DNA of 64,000 bases from Ancylobacter sp. TS-1 (GTDB lineage Bacteria > Pseudomonadota > Alphaproteobacteria > Rhizobiales > Xanthobacteraceae). Position 1 is the first letter of the stretch, and each line of letters begins with the position of its first letter. Shown one piece after another: positions 1-9,617 of this stretch. The notes under the pieces are model-generated. The model ran no database searches. It saw nothing but the letters and a program-made list of their open reading frames with translations, and was not told the DNA's origin. Where the stretch lies: assembly GCF_009223885.1 (NCBI RefSeq), contig NZ_CP045144.1:186001-250000 (forward strand), given 5' to 3'. Both the position numbers and the translations under genes were made by a program.

Positions 1-558
1 CGGTGCCGTGGGAGCGGCCTCCGGCGCCTCGGCGGGTGTCGGCTGCGCCGCCAGCGCGCGGCGGGCATGGGCGGCGATCAGCGCCTTGGGCACGGCGCCC
101 AGCGGCGGCTTGCGCGGCGGCACGCGCAGCACCGGGGTCTGCGAGGGGCGCGGCGGCGCGGCTGGCTCGGTGGCGGCGGTCGCGGGTGCTTGGGGCTCGG
201 CCGGCACAGGGGCGGGCGCGGCGGCCGGCGGCTGGCGCAGCAGATAGTCCGGCGTGCGGGTGAAGCGGGTGTTGGGCGGCATGGTGAAGGGCTGAAGCCA
301 GCTCGGCACCACCTCACGCGTCGTCGTCGCGGCGGCGGACTTGGCGGCCTTCGCCGAATGCCCCTTCGGCGCCTGCGGCGCGTGCGTCACCTGCGGATTG
401 GCCCGCGAGAAGGGACGGGTTGGGCGCGGGGTGCCACCCGTCGTCTCGGAAGCCTTGTCCGCACTGGGATCGGAGGGACGCGCCGGGTTACGCATGGACG
501 CCAGAACCTTTACCGCTTGGCCTTGCGCCGGGTGCGCTGAAGGCGCCGCCTCGGCCAT
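1..558 (-). CDS. Pro/Ala-rich hypothetical protein, C-terminus cut by the window edge
   Basis: An open minus-strand frame of 186 codons enters from the left edge and has no stop inside the window, so the C-terminus is missing. The visible part is low complexity: an N-terminal stretch rich in Ala, Ser, Pro and Lys, then a less repetitive segment (WLQPFTMPPNTRFTRTPDYL, about residues 88-107), then long Pro/Ala runs. No catalytic motif, membrane span or signal peptide can be seen. The start at 558 has no convincing ribosome binding site; an in-frame ATG at 495 is an alternative. I do not recognise a family. The Pro/Ala-rich composition suggests a disordered linker or a regulatory or envelope-associated protein, but this is only inference. 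Confidence 0.5.
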   Translation of the reverse strand, partial: MAEAAPSAHPAQGQAVKVLASMRNPARPSDPSADKASETTGGTPRPTRPFSRANPQVTHAPQAPKGHSAKAAKSAAATTTREVVPSWLQPFTMPPNTRFTRTPDYLLRQPPAAAPAPVPAEPQAPATAATEPAAPPRPSQTPVLRVPPRKPPLGAVPKALIAAHARRALAAQPTPAEAPEAAPTAP

Positions 559-656
559 GCTCCATGGTTAGGAGCACAGCGTTAACGAACGGTATGGAGC
601 GGCGTGAATTCCCCGGCCTGTGGACGGCGGGACGCAGGCCGCGCCCCGCCGTGACC

Positions 657-977
657 TCAGACCGGAAGGCCGAGCGTGGCGCGGATTTCGGGCGCCAGAA
701 GGTCGTGCGTCTCGGGATGCTTCATCACGTAGCGCCCGAACACCGAGCAGCGCGGGATGACCGACAGCCCGTTCTTGCGCGCGCTCGCGAGGCCAGCTTC
801 CACGAGCCGCGTCGCGATACCGCGCCCGCCGAGCTCGGCCGGCACCTCGGTGTGGGTGAAGATGATGTGGTCGGGCGCCAGCACATATTGCGCGAAGGCG
901 ACATGCCCGTCCTGCTCGATCTCGAAACGGTCGGCGGCGCGGTTGTCGCGCACCGGGATTTCACCGTTGATGCTCAT
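657..977 (-). CDS. Small GNAT-family N-acetyltransferase (NATD1/YjdJ type)
   Basis: A 106-residue protein with the compact GNAT fold of the NATD1/YjdJ group. The beta-4/alpha-3 region is clear: HTEVPAELGGRGIATRLVEA (about residues 42-61) contains the acetyl-CoA-binding (R/Q)xxGxG/A-like loop GGRGIA. The C-terminal part with an Arg-Cys and the 'SVFGRYVMKHPE' segment is typical of this short family. The acceptor substrate is unknown. It is transcribed away from the nitroreductase gene, with about 220 bp between the two starts. Length matches the family (90-110 residues), so the gene looks intact. Confidence 0.85.
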   Translation of the reverse strand: MSINGEIPVRDNRAADRFEIEQDGHVAFAQYVLAPDHIIFTHTEVPAELGGRGIATRLVEAGLASARKNGLSVIPRCSVFGRYVMKHPETHDLLAPEIRATLGLPV

Positions 978-1198
978 TCTCTGCTCCTTGGGGACGCCGC
1001 TGGCCGGCGCCGGTTATGGCTCGGCCGCGTCGCCGGCCGATGGGATATTGTCGACCAAAACAGGCCGCGAGTCGCCCCCTTGCCGCTGGGCGGTCAGGGA
1101 CATTGCGAGCGACGCGAGCGACATGGCGCGGACAGGTTTCGGTCGCCCGCCTGCGGGGGATATGGGATAGCGGGGCGAAACAGAAAGGCTTCGCCCCC

Positions 1199-1810
1199 AT
1201 GAACCACGTCCGACGTCCCGCTTCGCCCGACCTGCTCGCCGCGCTGGAAGGCCGCCGCTCGGTGTCGGCGGCCGCGCTCGCCGCGCCCGGGCCGGATGCG
1301 GACGAGACATCGCGGCTGCTCGCCATCGCCGCCCGCGTGCCGGACCACGCCATGCTGGTGCCGTGGCGCTTCATCGTCATCGAGGGGGAGGCGCGCGCGG
1401 AACTGGGCGCGCTTCTGGCGGACGCTTATCGCGCCGGCAACCCGCAGATGGTGCCGGAGAAGCGGGAGAAGTTCGCCGGCATCATGTCGCGCCTGTTCCC
1501 GGCGCCGCTGACGGTGGTGGTGGTCAGCCGGCCGGTCGGTGGCACGATGATCCCGCAATTCGAGCAGGAGCTGTCGGCCGGGGCGGCGTGCATGAACCTG
1601 CTGACCGGGGCAAAGGCGATGGGGTTCCATGCGATCTGGGTGACGGGCTGGGCGGCGACGCACCCCGAAGCCTGCCGCCTCCTCGGCGTCGGCGAGGGCG
1701 AGCGGGTGGCCGGCATCGTCCATGTCGGCACGGCGGCCGGCGAGGAGCCGGGCGAGCGCCCGCGCCCGGATGTCGCCGCGCTCACCACCCGCTGGGCGCC
1801 GCCGGACTGA
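1199..1810 (+). CDS. Nitroreductase family protein
   Basis: A 203-residue FMN-type nitroreductase-fold protein. Visible family features are the N-terminal RRSV segment (FMN phosphate binding, about residues 19-22), the VPDHAMLVPWRF stretch near residue 48, and the central block around GAACMNLLTGAKAMGFHAIWVTGWA that forms the dimer and flavin pocket. Members reduce nitro compounds or quinones with NAD(P)H; the physiological substrate cannot be read from sequence. ATG at 1199 was chosen because it follows AAAGG at about 10 bp and removes an upstream extension with no family similarity. A strong hairpin terminator follows the stop. Confidence 0.85.
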   Translation: MNHVRRPASPDLLAALEGRRSVSAAALAAPGPDADETSRLLAIAARVPDHAMLVPWRFIVIEGEARAELGALLADAYRAGNPQMVPEKREKFAGIMSRLFPAPLTVVVVSRPVGGTMIPQFEQELSAGAACMNLLTGAKAMGFHAIWVTGWAATHPEACRLLGVGEGERVAGIVHVGTAAGEEPGERPRPDVAALTTRWAPPD

Positions 1811-1832
1811 CCGAGGCAGCGGCGGGAAACGG

Positions 1833-1864
1833 AAAGGCCGCCCCGGTTTCCCGGGACGGCCTTT
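1833..1864. terminator. Bidirectional terminator between nitroreductase and glcB
   Basis: AAAGGCCGCCCCGG, a TTTC loop, then CCGGGACGGCCTTT form a near-perfect 14-bp stem flanked by A and T runs on both strands. It lies between two convergent genes and probably ends both transcripts. Confidence 0.75.
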
Positions 1865-1908
1865 CGCGTCGGCGTTGTCCGGCGCGTCCTCGATCGCTCG
1901 ATCGGCGG

Positions 1909-4083
1909 TCAGGCGGCGGCCTGGGCCTGCTTGGCCTCGCGGCGGCGGCGGGTCAGGACGAATTCGGTGTAGCCATTGGCCTGCGCACGGCCCTCGAAGA
2001 TGAGGTCGCGGGCGGCGCGGAAGGCGAAGCCGTCATAGGCCGGGGCCATCGGCACGTAGCTCGAATCGCCGGCATTCTGCCCGTCGACGACCTTGGCCAT
2101 GCGGCGCAGCGTCTCCTCGACCTGCGCCGGGGTGACGACGCCGTGCAGCAGCCAGTTGGCAACGTGCTGCGAGGAGATGCGCAGCGTGGCGCGGTCTTCC
2201 ATCAGCCCGACATTGTGGATGTCCGGCACCTTGGAGCAGCCGACGCCCTGGTCGACCCAGCGCACGACATAGCCGAGGATGCCCTGGATGTTGTTGTCCA
2301 GTTCCTCCTGCACCGCCGCCGGCTCCCAATTGCCGCGATCAACGACCGGAATGGTCAGCAGGTCGCGCTTCGTGGCGGGCGTGCGCGAGCGCAGCTCGGC
2401 CTGACGCTTGAACACGTCGACCTTGTGGTAGTGCAGCGCGTGCAGCGTCGCGGCGGTCGGCGAGGGCACCCAGGCGGTGTTGGCGCCGGCCAGCGGGTGC
2501 GCGATCTTCTGCTCCAGCATGTCGGCCATGCGGTCGGGCATCGCCCACATGCCCTTGCCGATCTGGCCGTGGCCGTCGAGATGGGCGGCGAGGCCGGCAT
2601 CGACGTTGCGGTCCTCGTAGGACTTGATCCAGGGCTGCGCCCGCATCTCGTTCTTGCGCACCATCGGACCCGCCTCCATCGAGGTGTGGATCTCGTCGCC
2701 GGTGCGGTCGAGGAAGCCGGTGTTGATGAAGACGATACGCTCGCGGGCGGCGCGGATGGAGGCGGAGAGGTTGGCGCTGGTGCGGCGCTCCTCGTCCATG
2801 ATGCCGATCTTGAGCGTGTTGTGCTCCAGACCGAGAAGCTCCTCGACGCGGGCGAACAGATCGACCGCGAAGGCGACCTCCTCGGGGCCGTGCATCTTCG
2901 GCTTGACGATGTAGACCGAGCCGGTGCGGCTGTTGCGCAGCTTGCCCGTGCCCTTGAGGTCGTGCAGTGCGATCAGCGTGGTGACGGCCGCATCGAGCAC
3001 GCTCTCGGGGATCTCGTTGCCGTTGGCGTCGAGCACCGCGTCGGTCAGCATGTGCTGGCCGACATTGCGCACCAGCATCAGGCTGCGCCCGTGCAGGGTC
3101 AGCTCGCGGCCGTCGGCCGCCGTGTAGCGGCGATCCTCGGCGAGGCTGCGCTCCACCGTCTCGCGGCCCTTGGCGAAGCTGGCGCTGAGCGTGCCCGTCA
3201 TCAGGCCGAGCCAGTTGCGGTAGACGAGGACCTTGTCCTCGGCGTCCACCGCCGCGACGCTGTCCTCGCAGTCGACGATGGTGGTCACGGCGGCCTCGAT
3301 CACGATGTCGGCGACGCCGGCCGGGTCGGTCTTGCCGATGCGGTGGGTGCGGTCGATCACGACGTCGATGTGCAGGCCATGATTGACCAGCAGGATCGAG
3401 GACGGGGCCTCGGCCGTGCCGTCGAAGCCGGCGAACTGGGACTGATCCTTGAGGCCGACCACGGCGCCCGAGGCGGTCAGCGCCTGTAGCTGGCCCTCGA
3501 ACACGCGATAGGCGGCGACGTCGGCGTGGCTGCCGGAGGCGAGCGGCACGCTCTCGTCGAGGAAGGCGCGGGCGCGCTCGATGACGCGCTGGGCGCGCAC
3601 CGTGTTGAAGCCGTTGGAGCGCGAGGCGCCGTTGTCCTCGGGCAGCGCGTCGGTGCCGTAGAGCGCGTCGTAGAGGCTGCCCCAGCGGGCATTGGCGGCG
3701 TTGAGCGCGTAGCGGGCATTCGTCACCGGCACGACAAGCTGCGGGCCGGGGATACGGGCCAGTTCATCGTCCACCTTGCCGGTGACGACCTCGAAGGGCT
3801 CGGGCTCGGGCAGGAGATAGCCGATCTCGGCGAGGAAGACCTCGTAGGCAGCGGGATCGACCGGCTTGTTGCGGTGGGCGCGGTGCCAAGCGTCGATCTG
3901 GGCCTGGAGCTCGTCGCGGCGCTTCAGCAGTTCCGCGTTGCGCGGCGCGAAATCGCGCACCATGCCGGCGAAGCTCTCCCAGAAGGCGGCTACGTCGACC
4001 CCGGTGCCCGGAATGGCTTCCTTATTGATGAAGTCGACAAGGGCGGAATCCACCTTCAGGCCGGCGACGTCGGTGTAGCTCAT
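1909..4083 (-). CDS. glcB: Malate synthase G
   Basis: A 724-residue malate synthase of isoform G, which condenses glyoxylate and acetyl-CoA to malate in the cytosol as the second step of the glyoxylate shunt. Length fits the G family (about 720-730). Recognisable blocks include [18 protein letters not shown], the metal/glyoxylate region around [37 protein letters not shown], and [17 protein letters not shown] near the C-terminus with the catalytic-base region. The ATG at 4083 gives the family N-terminus; further upstream codons would add unrelated sequence. It lies 314 bp downstream of isocitrate lyase on the same strand. A small hairpin (CCGGTCC / GGACCGG, 4111-4129) sits in its leader. Confidence 0.97.
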   Translation of the reverse strand: MSYTDVAGLKVDSALVDFINKEAIPGTGVDVAAFWESFAGMVRDFAPRNAELLKRRDELQAQIDAWHRAHRNKPVDPAAYEVFLAEIGYLLPEPEPFEVVTGKVDDELARIPGPQLVVPVTNARYALNAANARWGSLYDALYGTDALPEDNGASRSNGFNTVRAQRVIERARAFLDESVPLASGSHADVAAYRVFEGQLQALTASGAVVGLKDQSQFAGFDGTAEAPSSILLVNHGLHIDVVIDRTHRIGKTDPAGVADIVIEAAVTTIVDCEDSVAAVDAEDKVLVYRNWLGLMTGTLSASFAKGRETVERSLAEDRRYTAADGRELTLHGRSLMLVRNVGQHMLTDAVLDANGNEIPESVLDAAVTTLIALHDLKGTGKLRNSRTGSVYIVKPKMHGPEEVAFAVDLFARVEELLGLEHNTLKIGIMDEERRTSANLSASIRAARERIVFINTGFLDRTGDEIHTSMEAGPMVRKNEMRAQPWIKSYEDRNVDAGLAAHLDGHGQIGKGMWAMPDRMADMLEQKIAHPLAGANTAWVPSPTAATLHALHYHKVDVFKRQAELRSRTPATKRDLLTIPVVDRGNWEPAAVQEELDNNIQGILGYVVRWVDQGVGCSKVPDIHNVGLMEDRATLRISSQHVANWLLHGVVTPAQVEETLRRMAKVVDGQNAGDSSYVPMAPAYDGFAFRAARDLIFEGRAQANGYTEFVLTRRRREAKQAQAAA

Positions 4084-4397
4084 GACGGGTCCCTTCACGC
4101 GAGCGAAAGACCGGTCCGCGCAGGACCGGCACAGCTGTGTTCTGCAATAAACAAAAGTGCGAGTGCGACGCAACATCGCACATAGTCGGAGTTCTGCGTC
4201 TGGCAAGGGGCGCCTATGCGAATTCAACGGCTTATGTCGGGTTCGCAGTGCATCATTCGGCGCGAATGCCGTGGCAAAGAGGGTCATCCCGGAGCGCCCG
4301 GCCTACGCCGGACCCGCGCAAGGCCTCCCCTGACCTTGCGCGGGCGCGCCGTGCGCCGCCCCGGGATGACGAGGCAGATGCTCGTCCGCGAGCGCCC
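4084..4397. promoter_or_regulatory. Intergenic region upstream of glcB
   Basis: A 314-bp gap between the aceA stop and the glcB start. The glcB-proximal half is relatively AT-rich (around 4138-4260) and probably holds the glcB promoter; the aceA-proximal half is occupied by one copy of the palindromic repeat family (4283-4370). I did not find a copy of the TGTAAA palindrome seen near the regulator gene at 6.1 kb. Confidence 0.4.
4283..4370. repeat. Palindromic intergenic repeat, copy A (88 bp)
   Basis: Begins GTCATCCCGG and ends CCGGGATGAC, a 10-bp perfect terminal inverted repeat. Inside is a second stem, CCCGCGCAAGG ... CCTTGCGCGGG. It lies just downstream of the aceA stop and may also work as a terminator or 3'-end stabiliser. 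The same terminal words recur at 47.9, 54.7 and 55.9 kb. Confidence 0.7.
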
Positions 4398-5696
4398 TTA
4401 GAACTGGGCGGTCTCGGTGGAGTCCTTCATCGCCGTGGTGGCGCTGGAGCCCTCGCTGAGCACGGTGGCGATGGCGTCGAAATAGCTCGTGCCGACCTCG
4501 CGCTGGTGGCGGGTGGCGGTGAAGCCCTGCGCCTCGGCCGCGAATTCGCGCTGCTGGAGCTCGGAATAGGCGGCCATGCCGTCCTCCCGGTAGCGCCGCG
4601 CCAGCTCGAAGGTGGTGAAGCACTGGTTGTGGAAGCCGGCCAGGGTGATGAACTGGTAGCGGTAGCCCATGGCGCCCAGCTCGCACTGGAAGGTCTTCAT
4701 CTGCGCCTTGTCCATGTGCTTCGCCCAGTTGAAGGAGGGCGAGCAGTTGTAGGCGAGCATCTTGCCCGGATGCACCTTGTGCACGCCCTCGGCGAAGCGG
4801 CGGGCGTCGTCGAGGCTCGGGGTCGAGGTCTCGCACCACAAGAGGTCGGCATAGGGGGCATAGGCGATCGCGCGGGCGATGCCGGCCTCGAAGCCGCCAT
4901 TGTAGCGATAGAAGCCTTCCTGCGTGCGCTCGCCGGTGATGAAGGGCCGGTCGATCTCGTCGATGTCCGAGGTGATCAGCCGGGCCGATTCCGCGTCGGT
5001 GCGCGCCATCAGCACGGTGGGCACGCCGGCGACGTCGGCCGCGAGGCGGGCCGCGTTCAGGGTGCGAATGAACTGGCGCGTCGGCACCAGAACCTTGCCG
5101 CCGAGATGGCCGCACTTCTTCTCCGAGGCGAGCTGGTCCTCGAAATGGACCGCCGCCGCGCCGGCCTCGATTAGCGCCTTGGTGAGCTCATAGGCGTTGA
5201 GCTGGCCGCCGAAGCCGGCCTCGGCATCGGCGATGATCGGCACGAAATAGTCGAACTCGGCCCCCGAGACGCTGTCCGCGCGCTCCATCGTCTGGATCTG
5301 GTCGGCGCGGGTGAGCGCCTTGTTGATACGCCGGACCACAGCGGGGACGCTGTCGACCGGGTAGAGGCTCTGGTCCGGGTACATGTCGCCCGACGAGTTG
5401 CCGTCGGCGGCGACCTGCCAGCCGGAGAGGTAGATCGCCTCCAGCCCGGCCTTCACCTGCTGCACCGCCTGGATGCCGGTGTAGGTGCCCATGGTGGGCA
5501 CGTAGTCCTGCGTCTGCAGCAGGTCCCAGAGCCGGCGGGCGCCGTTCGCGGCCAGCGTGTGCTCGACGCGCAGCGAGCCGGCAAGGCGCGCGACGTCAGC
5601 GGGCGTGTAGGTGCGACGGATGCCGTTCCAGCGGTCCGGAGCCCAGGGCGGGACGGGGAAGCTGTCGGGAGCGGTGGTGCGGAGCTGGTCCAGCAT
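4398..5696 (-). CDS. aceA: Isocitrate lyase
   Basis: A 432-residue isocitrate lyase, cleaving isocitrate to glyoxylate and succinate, the first glyoxylate-shunt step. The signature KKCGH (residues 193-197, catalytic Cys195) lies in [10 protein letters not shown]. Other family blocks are [20 protein letters not shown], the metal-binding [18 protein letters not shown], the TEST-like [19 protein letters not shown], and YNCSPSFNW. Length matches bacterial ICL of about 430 residues. The ATG is preceded by AGGA at 8 bp. It is cotranscribed in all likelihood with the small gene upstream (5829-6068) and regulated from the control region before 6210. Confidence 0.97.
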   Translation of the reverse strand: MLDQLRTTAPDSFPVPPWAPDRWNGIRRTYTPADVARLAGSLRVEHTLAANGARRLWDLLQTQDYVPTMGTYTGIQAVQQVKAGLEAIYLSGWQVAADGNSSGDMYPDQSLYPVDSVPAVVRRINKALTRADQIQTMERADSVSGAEFDYFVPIIADAEAGFGGQLNAYELTKALIEAGAAAVHFEDQLASEKKCGHLGGKVLVPTRQFIRTLNAARLAADVAGVPTVLMARTDAESARLITSDIDEIDRPFITGERTQEGFYRYNGGFEAGIARAIAYAPYADLLWCETSTPSLDDARRFAEGVHKVHPGKMLAYNCSPSFNWAKHMDKAQMKTFQCELGAMGYRYQFITLAGFHNQCFTTFELARRYREDGMAAYSELQQREFAAEAQGFTATRHQREVGTSYFDAIATVLSEGSSATTAMKDSTETAQF

Positions 5697-5828
5697 GATT
5701 TTTTCCTGCGGTGTCGGAAGGAGTGGGAAGGGGCGCGGGTGCCGTGGAGGGTTCGGCGCCCGCGCCAGCCGGTCCGCGTCGCGCGTCCTCGAAGCGGATC
5801 GGTCGAAAGCGTGGCCTGGCCGCCATGG

Positions 5829-6068
5829 CTACCGGGCCCGGCGGGTGTAGGTGGCGGCCACGAGCTGGCGGCCGTCGAACAGGGAGAGCGGGTCCTGCCC
5901 CGGCGCCAGCGCGAAGCGGTGGCGGCCGATGCGGTGGACGACGGTGAAATCCTGCTCGGCGAGGCCCTGCGAGCGGAACGCCCGGCCGATCTCCTCGGCG
6001 TCGCCGCCGACGATGGTGACGAATTCCTCGGCGCCCTGGGGCTGGCCGTCCTGCGGGATGCGGTTCAT
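5829..6068 (-). CDS. Small hypothetical protein preceding isocitrate lyase
   Basis: A 79-residue protein beginning MNRIPQDG, with an excellent ribosome binding site (GGGAGGAATTGAC then ATG). It lies first in the transcription unit that continues into aceA, 132 bp further on. The sequence reads as a small mixed alpha/beta domain (EEFVTIVGGDAEEIGRAF, then a beta-rich HRFAL...LVAATY). No signal peptide, Cys pair or known motif. I do not recognise the family. Its place between the ScfR-type regulator's control region and aceA suggests a role tied to acetate or glyoxylate metabolism, perhaps modulation of the lyase; that is inference from position only. Confidence 0.7.
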   Translation of the reverse strand: MNRIPQDGQPQGAEEFVTIVGGDAEEIGRAFRSQGLAEQDFTVVHRIGRHRFALAPGQDPLSLFDGRQLVAATYTRRAR

Positions 6069-6092
6069 GTCAATTCCTCCCGTTGGGTGTGA

Positions 6093-6192
6093 TGTAAAGA
6101 TTTAACACTCGACACGGAAAGGCAATAAATATAATGATTTTCGTATGTTAAGCTGATAAGCCTTGTAAAGTTTACAGGCTGTTTTTGTAAAC
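6093..6192. promoter_or_regulatory. Divergent aceA/scfR control region with TGTAAA palindromes
   Basis: This AT-rich stretch separates the small gene plus aceA (minus) from the regulator gene (plus). It contains TGTAAAGTTTACA (6164-6176, 6-bp arms around one base), TTGTAAAC (6185-6192) and TGTAAAGATTTAAC (6093-6106). They are candidate binding sites for the adjacent ScfR/RamB-type regulator, controlling both aceA and its own gene. The site next to 6192 overlaps the likely regulator promoter, which would fit autorepression. Inference from position and symmetry. Confidence 0.55.
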
Positions 6193-6210
6193 CGAGCAAA
6201 GGAGCGGGCC

Positions 6211-7629
6211 ATGCTCGCCACCGAACCGCGGATCGGAAGCCGGGTGCAGAGGCTGCGCCGGGCCAAGCGCGTGTCGCAGGCGGACCTCGCCACTGCGCTC
6301 GGCATTTCCGCGAGCTATCTCAACCTCATCGAGCACAATCGCCGCCGCATCACCGTGCCGCTGCTGATGAAGCTGGCCGGCTATTTCGGCATCGAACCCG
6401 GCGAGCTGGTGGAGAACGACGAGTCCCGTCTCGTCGGCGACCTGATGGAGCTGTTCAGCGACGACCTGTTCGCCGAGCACGCGCTGACCAACCAGGACAT
6501 ACGCGACCTCGCCGCCTCGAACCCCACCGTCGGACGCGCCGTGGTGCGCCTGTTCGACCAGTTCCGCTCGCTGCGCGACGCGCACCGCACCGGCACGGCC
6601 GGCACGCTCGACGAGGAGGGCGGCTCGCATCCGGCCACCGACGCGGTGTCCGACTTCATCCAGGAGAACGCCAACTATTTCCCGGCTCTGGAGACGGCGG
6701 CCGAGCGCATCCGCCGCGACATCGACGTCGCCTCGGATTCCTTCGAGTACGGGCTGAAGACCTATCTCTCCAACGTCTTCGGGCTCAACTGGCGCTCCGC
6801 CTCGCTGCCGGCCGGCATCGCCCGGCGCTACGATGCCGGCGCCCACGAGCTGATCACCGCCGAGGTGCTGCCGCCGGAATCGGCGCTCTTCGTCGTGGCG
6901 CATCAGCTCGGCCTGCTCGCCGCCTCGCGCCAGATCGACGAATTGATCGAGGCCGGCAACCTCGCCGCCGACGCGCCGGTGGTGACGCGCAACGCGCTGG
7001 CGAGCTATTTCGCGGCGGCGCTGATCATGCCCTACGAGCCCTTCCTCGCCGCCTGCCAGGAGACGCGCTACGACATCGAGCGCGTCCAGCGCCGCTTCCG
7101 CACCAGCTTCGAGCAGATATGCCACCGCATGACCACGCTGCAGCGGCCGGGGCGCTCCGGCATTCCGTTGCACCTCGTGCGCACCGACATCGCCGGCAAC
7201 ATCTCCAAGCGCTTCTCGCTGTCGGGCATCCATATCTCGCGCCATTCCGGCGCCTGCCCGCGCTGGAATGTCTATGCCGCCTTCTTCCATCCCGAGCGGA
7301 TCAACGTGCAGGTCAGCCAGATGCCGGAGGGCCAGCGCTATTTCTGCATCGCCAAGTCGATCACCAAGGGCGGGCACCGGCACAACGCGCCGCGCCGGCA
7401 CCTCTCCATCGGGCTCGGCTGCCACATCTCCCATGCCCAGCAGATGGTCTATTCCGACGGCATGGACCTTTCCGATCCCTCGCAGACCGTGCCGATCGGC
7501 GTCGGCTGCCGCATCTGCCCGCGGCTGGACTGCGAGCAGCGCGCTCAGCCGGCGACCGATCATCGCTTCACGATGAACGAGACCGACATGGCGGAGAGCT
7601 TCTACGCCCAGGCCCGCCGGGGCGCGTGA
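6211..7629 (+). CDS. XRE-family short-chain fatty acid regulator (ScfR/RamB type)
   Basis: A 472-residue regulator with an N-terminal Cro/C1-type helix-turn-helix (about residues 7-62: RVQRLRRAKRVSQADLATAL ... SASYLNLIEHNRR), a central ImmA/IrrE-like (DUF955) region and the C-terminal DUF2083 domain with conserved Cys residues (GCHISH, GCRICPRLDCEQRA). This is the architecture of RamB and ScfR, which control isocitrate lyase and malate synthase or propionate genes in response to acyl-CoA metabolism. The divergent position next to aceA fits exactly. AAGGAG precedes the ATG at 6 bp. Operator candidates lie immediately upstream. Effector is presumably a short-chain acyl-CoA, inferred from the family. 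Confidence 0.9.
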   Translation: MLATEPRIGSRVQRLRRAKRVSQADLATALGISASYLNLIEHNRRRITVPLLMKLAGYFGIEPGELVENDESRLVGDLMELFSDDLFAEHALTNQDIRDLAASNPTVGRAVVRLFDQFRSLRDAHRTGTAGTLDEEGGSHPATDAVSDFIQENANYFPALETAAERIRRDIDVASDSFEYGLKTYLSNVFGLNWRSASLPAGIARRYDAGAHELITAEVLPPESALFVVAHQLGLLAASRQIDELIEAGNLAADAPVVTRNALASYFAAALIMPYEPFLAACQETRYDIERVQRRFRTSFEQICHRMTTLQRPGRSGIPLHLVRTDIAGNISKRFSLSGIHISRHSGACPRWNVYAAFFHPERINVQVSQMPEGQRYFCIAKSITKGGHRHNAPRRHLSIGLGCHISHAQQMVYSDGMDLSDPSQTVPIGVGCRICPRLDCEQRAQPATDHRFTMNETDMAESFYAQARRGA

Positions 7630-7632
7630 GGC

Positions 7633-9387
7633 TCAGTCGAGGCGCTCGCCGGTCAATTCGCTCAGCCGCCGGCCCATTTCGTCGCTGTAGCGGCGGATGG
7701 CGTGCGCCTCGCTCAATAGGCCGACCACGCGGCGGTCCGGCGTGGTGACGGCCAGCGCGTCGGCTTCCGCCTTCTCGAACAGGTCCAGCGCCTCGCGGAT
7801 CGTCGCCGTGGGGGACAGGCTGGTGCGGGTGAAGCGCAGCAACTGGCGCAGCGTGGCGGGAGCAGCGTCGTCGTGCAGCGCGGCGGGCGGCACCATGCCG
7901 GCATAGAAGCCGCCCTCGGTGGCGACGAGATAGGTGGAGGAGCCCGGCGGATAAAGGCGGCGCGCCTCGGCGATCGGTGTACCGATGTCGAGAAGCGGCA
8001 CCTCATGGCGCATCAGCGTGTCGACGGTGATCTCGCGCAGCCAGCCGATATCGTGTGCGCCGCGTATGTTCTCGCCGCGCAGGTGGAAGCGCCAGGTAGC
8101 GAAGGAGAAGCCGAACAGGCGCCGCGTGACCAGCGAGGCGGTGCCGGCGGCGGCCAGTACCGCCAGCGTCAGTTCGAGGTCGCCCGTCATCTCCAGCGCC
8201 AGCAGCGTCATCGTCATCGGTCCGCCGACCACGGCGACCGCCAGCGCGCTCATGCCGATAAGGGCGTAGAAGAACGGCGCCGGCACCAGTCCGGGCAACA
8301 TCAGCTCGAGCCCGGCGGCGTAGACCCTGCCCGCCATCACGCCCATCAGCAGCGAGGCGAAGAACAGGCCGCCGCGAAAGCCCAAGCCGATGGAGACCGA
8401 GGAGGCCGTGACCTTGGCCACCAGCAGCAGCGCCGCCAGCGCGAGCGTGCCGTCGGCGGTAAGGTAGTGGTAGACCGCGCCGTGCCCGGCCGAGAGCACC
8501 GCCGGGTTCCACAGCGCCATCCCCCCAACGATCAGCCCGCCGATCGCCGGGCGCAGGAAGGGCGGCAGGCCGGAACGGCGGAAACCGGCTTCGACCAGCG
8601 TCGCCCCACGCATCACCGCGATGCCGACCAGCGCGCAGACCACGCCCAGCAGCAGCACGGCCGGCAGATCGACAAGGCCCGGCGCGTGAAGCGCGGGCAG
8701 GTCGGGAAGGGTTCGCGGCGCCAGCGCCTGCTGGGTGAGGGCGGCGGTGAAGGTCGCCGTCATCATCGGCACGAAGGCGGGGATGGCGTAGGTGCCGAGC
8801 ACCAGCTCGAAGCCGTAGAAGGCGCCCATCAGCGGCGCGTTGAACGCCGCGCCGATGGCTGCCCCGGCGCCGCAGCCGACCAGCAGGCGCAGATCGGCAC
8901 GGCGCACGTGGAACTTCTGGCCGATCCAGGAGGCAAGGCCGGCTGCGGCCTGGGTGTAGCCGGCTTCCAGCCCGACTGAGGCGCCGACCCCGCTGGAGAA
9001 CAGGGTCTGCGCCGCCACTGTGAGGCTGTCGCGCAGCGACATGCGCCCGCCATGCAGTGCATTGGCCTCGATGGGGTCGACCGGGGGATTGGCGAGGGTC
9101 CGCAGCACCCGCCACGCCGCGAGTCCGAAGGCGAGGCCGCCGAGCACCGGCCCAAGCACCAGCAGCGCCGGGGCGATGCCATGGGTGATCGACAGGTGGG
9201 CGTCGGCGGGAATGCGGAAGACGAGTTCGTGCAGCGCCTGCAGCGTCGCGTTCATCGCGACGACGACGAGACCGGCGAGCACGCCGACGATCCCCGCCAG
9301 TGCGACGATGCCGAGTTCGCTGGTGCGCACCAGCTGGCGCAGGCCCTGCGGAACCGCCTTGGGGCCGGGGGCGGGATCGGTTGTCAC
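7633..9387 (-). CDS. ClC-family chloride channel/antiporter with C-terminal CBS domains
   Basis: A 584-residue polytopic membrane protein of the ClC family: about 420 residues of transmembrane core followed by a CBS pair (residues about 440-580). The gating-glutamate region is GLEAGYTQ (Glu141) rather than the canonical GREGPxxQ, and the usual GSGIP serine motif is not recognisable (NPPVDPIEA lies there); the third motif GGLFFASLLMG corresponds to GIFAPLLALG. Such divergent members may transport anions other than chloride or have altered coupling. CBS domains usually bind adenine nucleotides. The start is GTG. It is convergent with the regulator gene, three bases apart, and has no obvious partner. 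Confidence 0.88.
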   Translation of the reverse strand: MTTDPAPGPKAVPQGLRQLVRTSELGIVALAGIVGVLAGLVVVAMNATLQALHELVFRIPADAHLSITHGIAPALLVLGPVLGGLAFGLAAWRVLRTLANPPVDPIEANALHGGRMSLRDSLTVAAQTLFSSGVGASVGLEAGYTQAAAGLASWIGQKFHVRRADLRLLVGCGAGAAIGAAFNAPLMGAFYGFELVLGTYAIPAFVPMMTATFTAALTQQALAPRTLPDLPALHAPGLVDLPAVLLLGVVCALVGIAVMRGATLVEAGFRRSGLPPFLRPAIGGLIVGGMALWNPAVLSAGHGAVYHYLTADGTLALAALLLVAKVTASSVSIGLGFRGGLFFASLLMGVMAGRVYAAGLELMLPGLVPAPFFYALIGMSALAVAVVGGPMTMTLLALEMTGDLELTLAVLAAAGTASLVTRRLFGFSFATWRFHLRGENIRGAHDIGWLREITVDTLMRHEVPLLDIGTPIAEARRLYPPGSSTYLVATEGGFYAGMVPPAALHDDAAPATLRQLLRFTRTSLSPTATIREALDLFEKAEADALAVTTPDRRVVGLLSEAHAIRRYSDEMGRRLSELTGERLD

Positions 9388-9617
9388 ATGCCGCTCGTTT
9401 CGCGCCGCTCGTCTCGCACTCTACCCTGTCTGACTAGGCAATGGCCGTGCCGTGCGCAACCGGCAACGCAGCCATGCGATGGCGGGGGGCTATGTCGCCG
9501 CGAATTGATGGAGCGGGCGTCGACCGGCAGCACCACCTGCGTAGAGTCGCCCCGAAGCCAACAGGATTCGCGGCGCGCCCCGGCGGACGCCGCTTCAGCA
9601 TGTGGAGTTTTCCCATA

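Noticed and set aside
4084..4282. RamB/ScfR-type site before glcB
   Set aside because: Only loose AT-rich resemblance; no copy of the TGTAAA palindrome found near the regulator gene.
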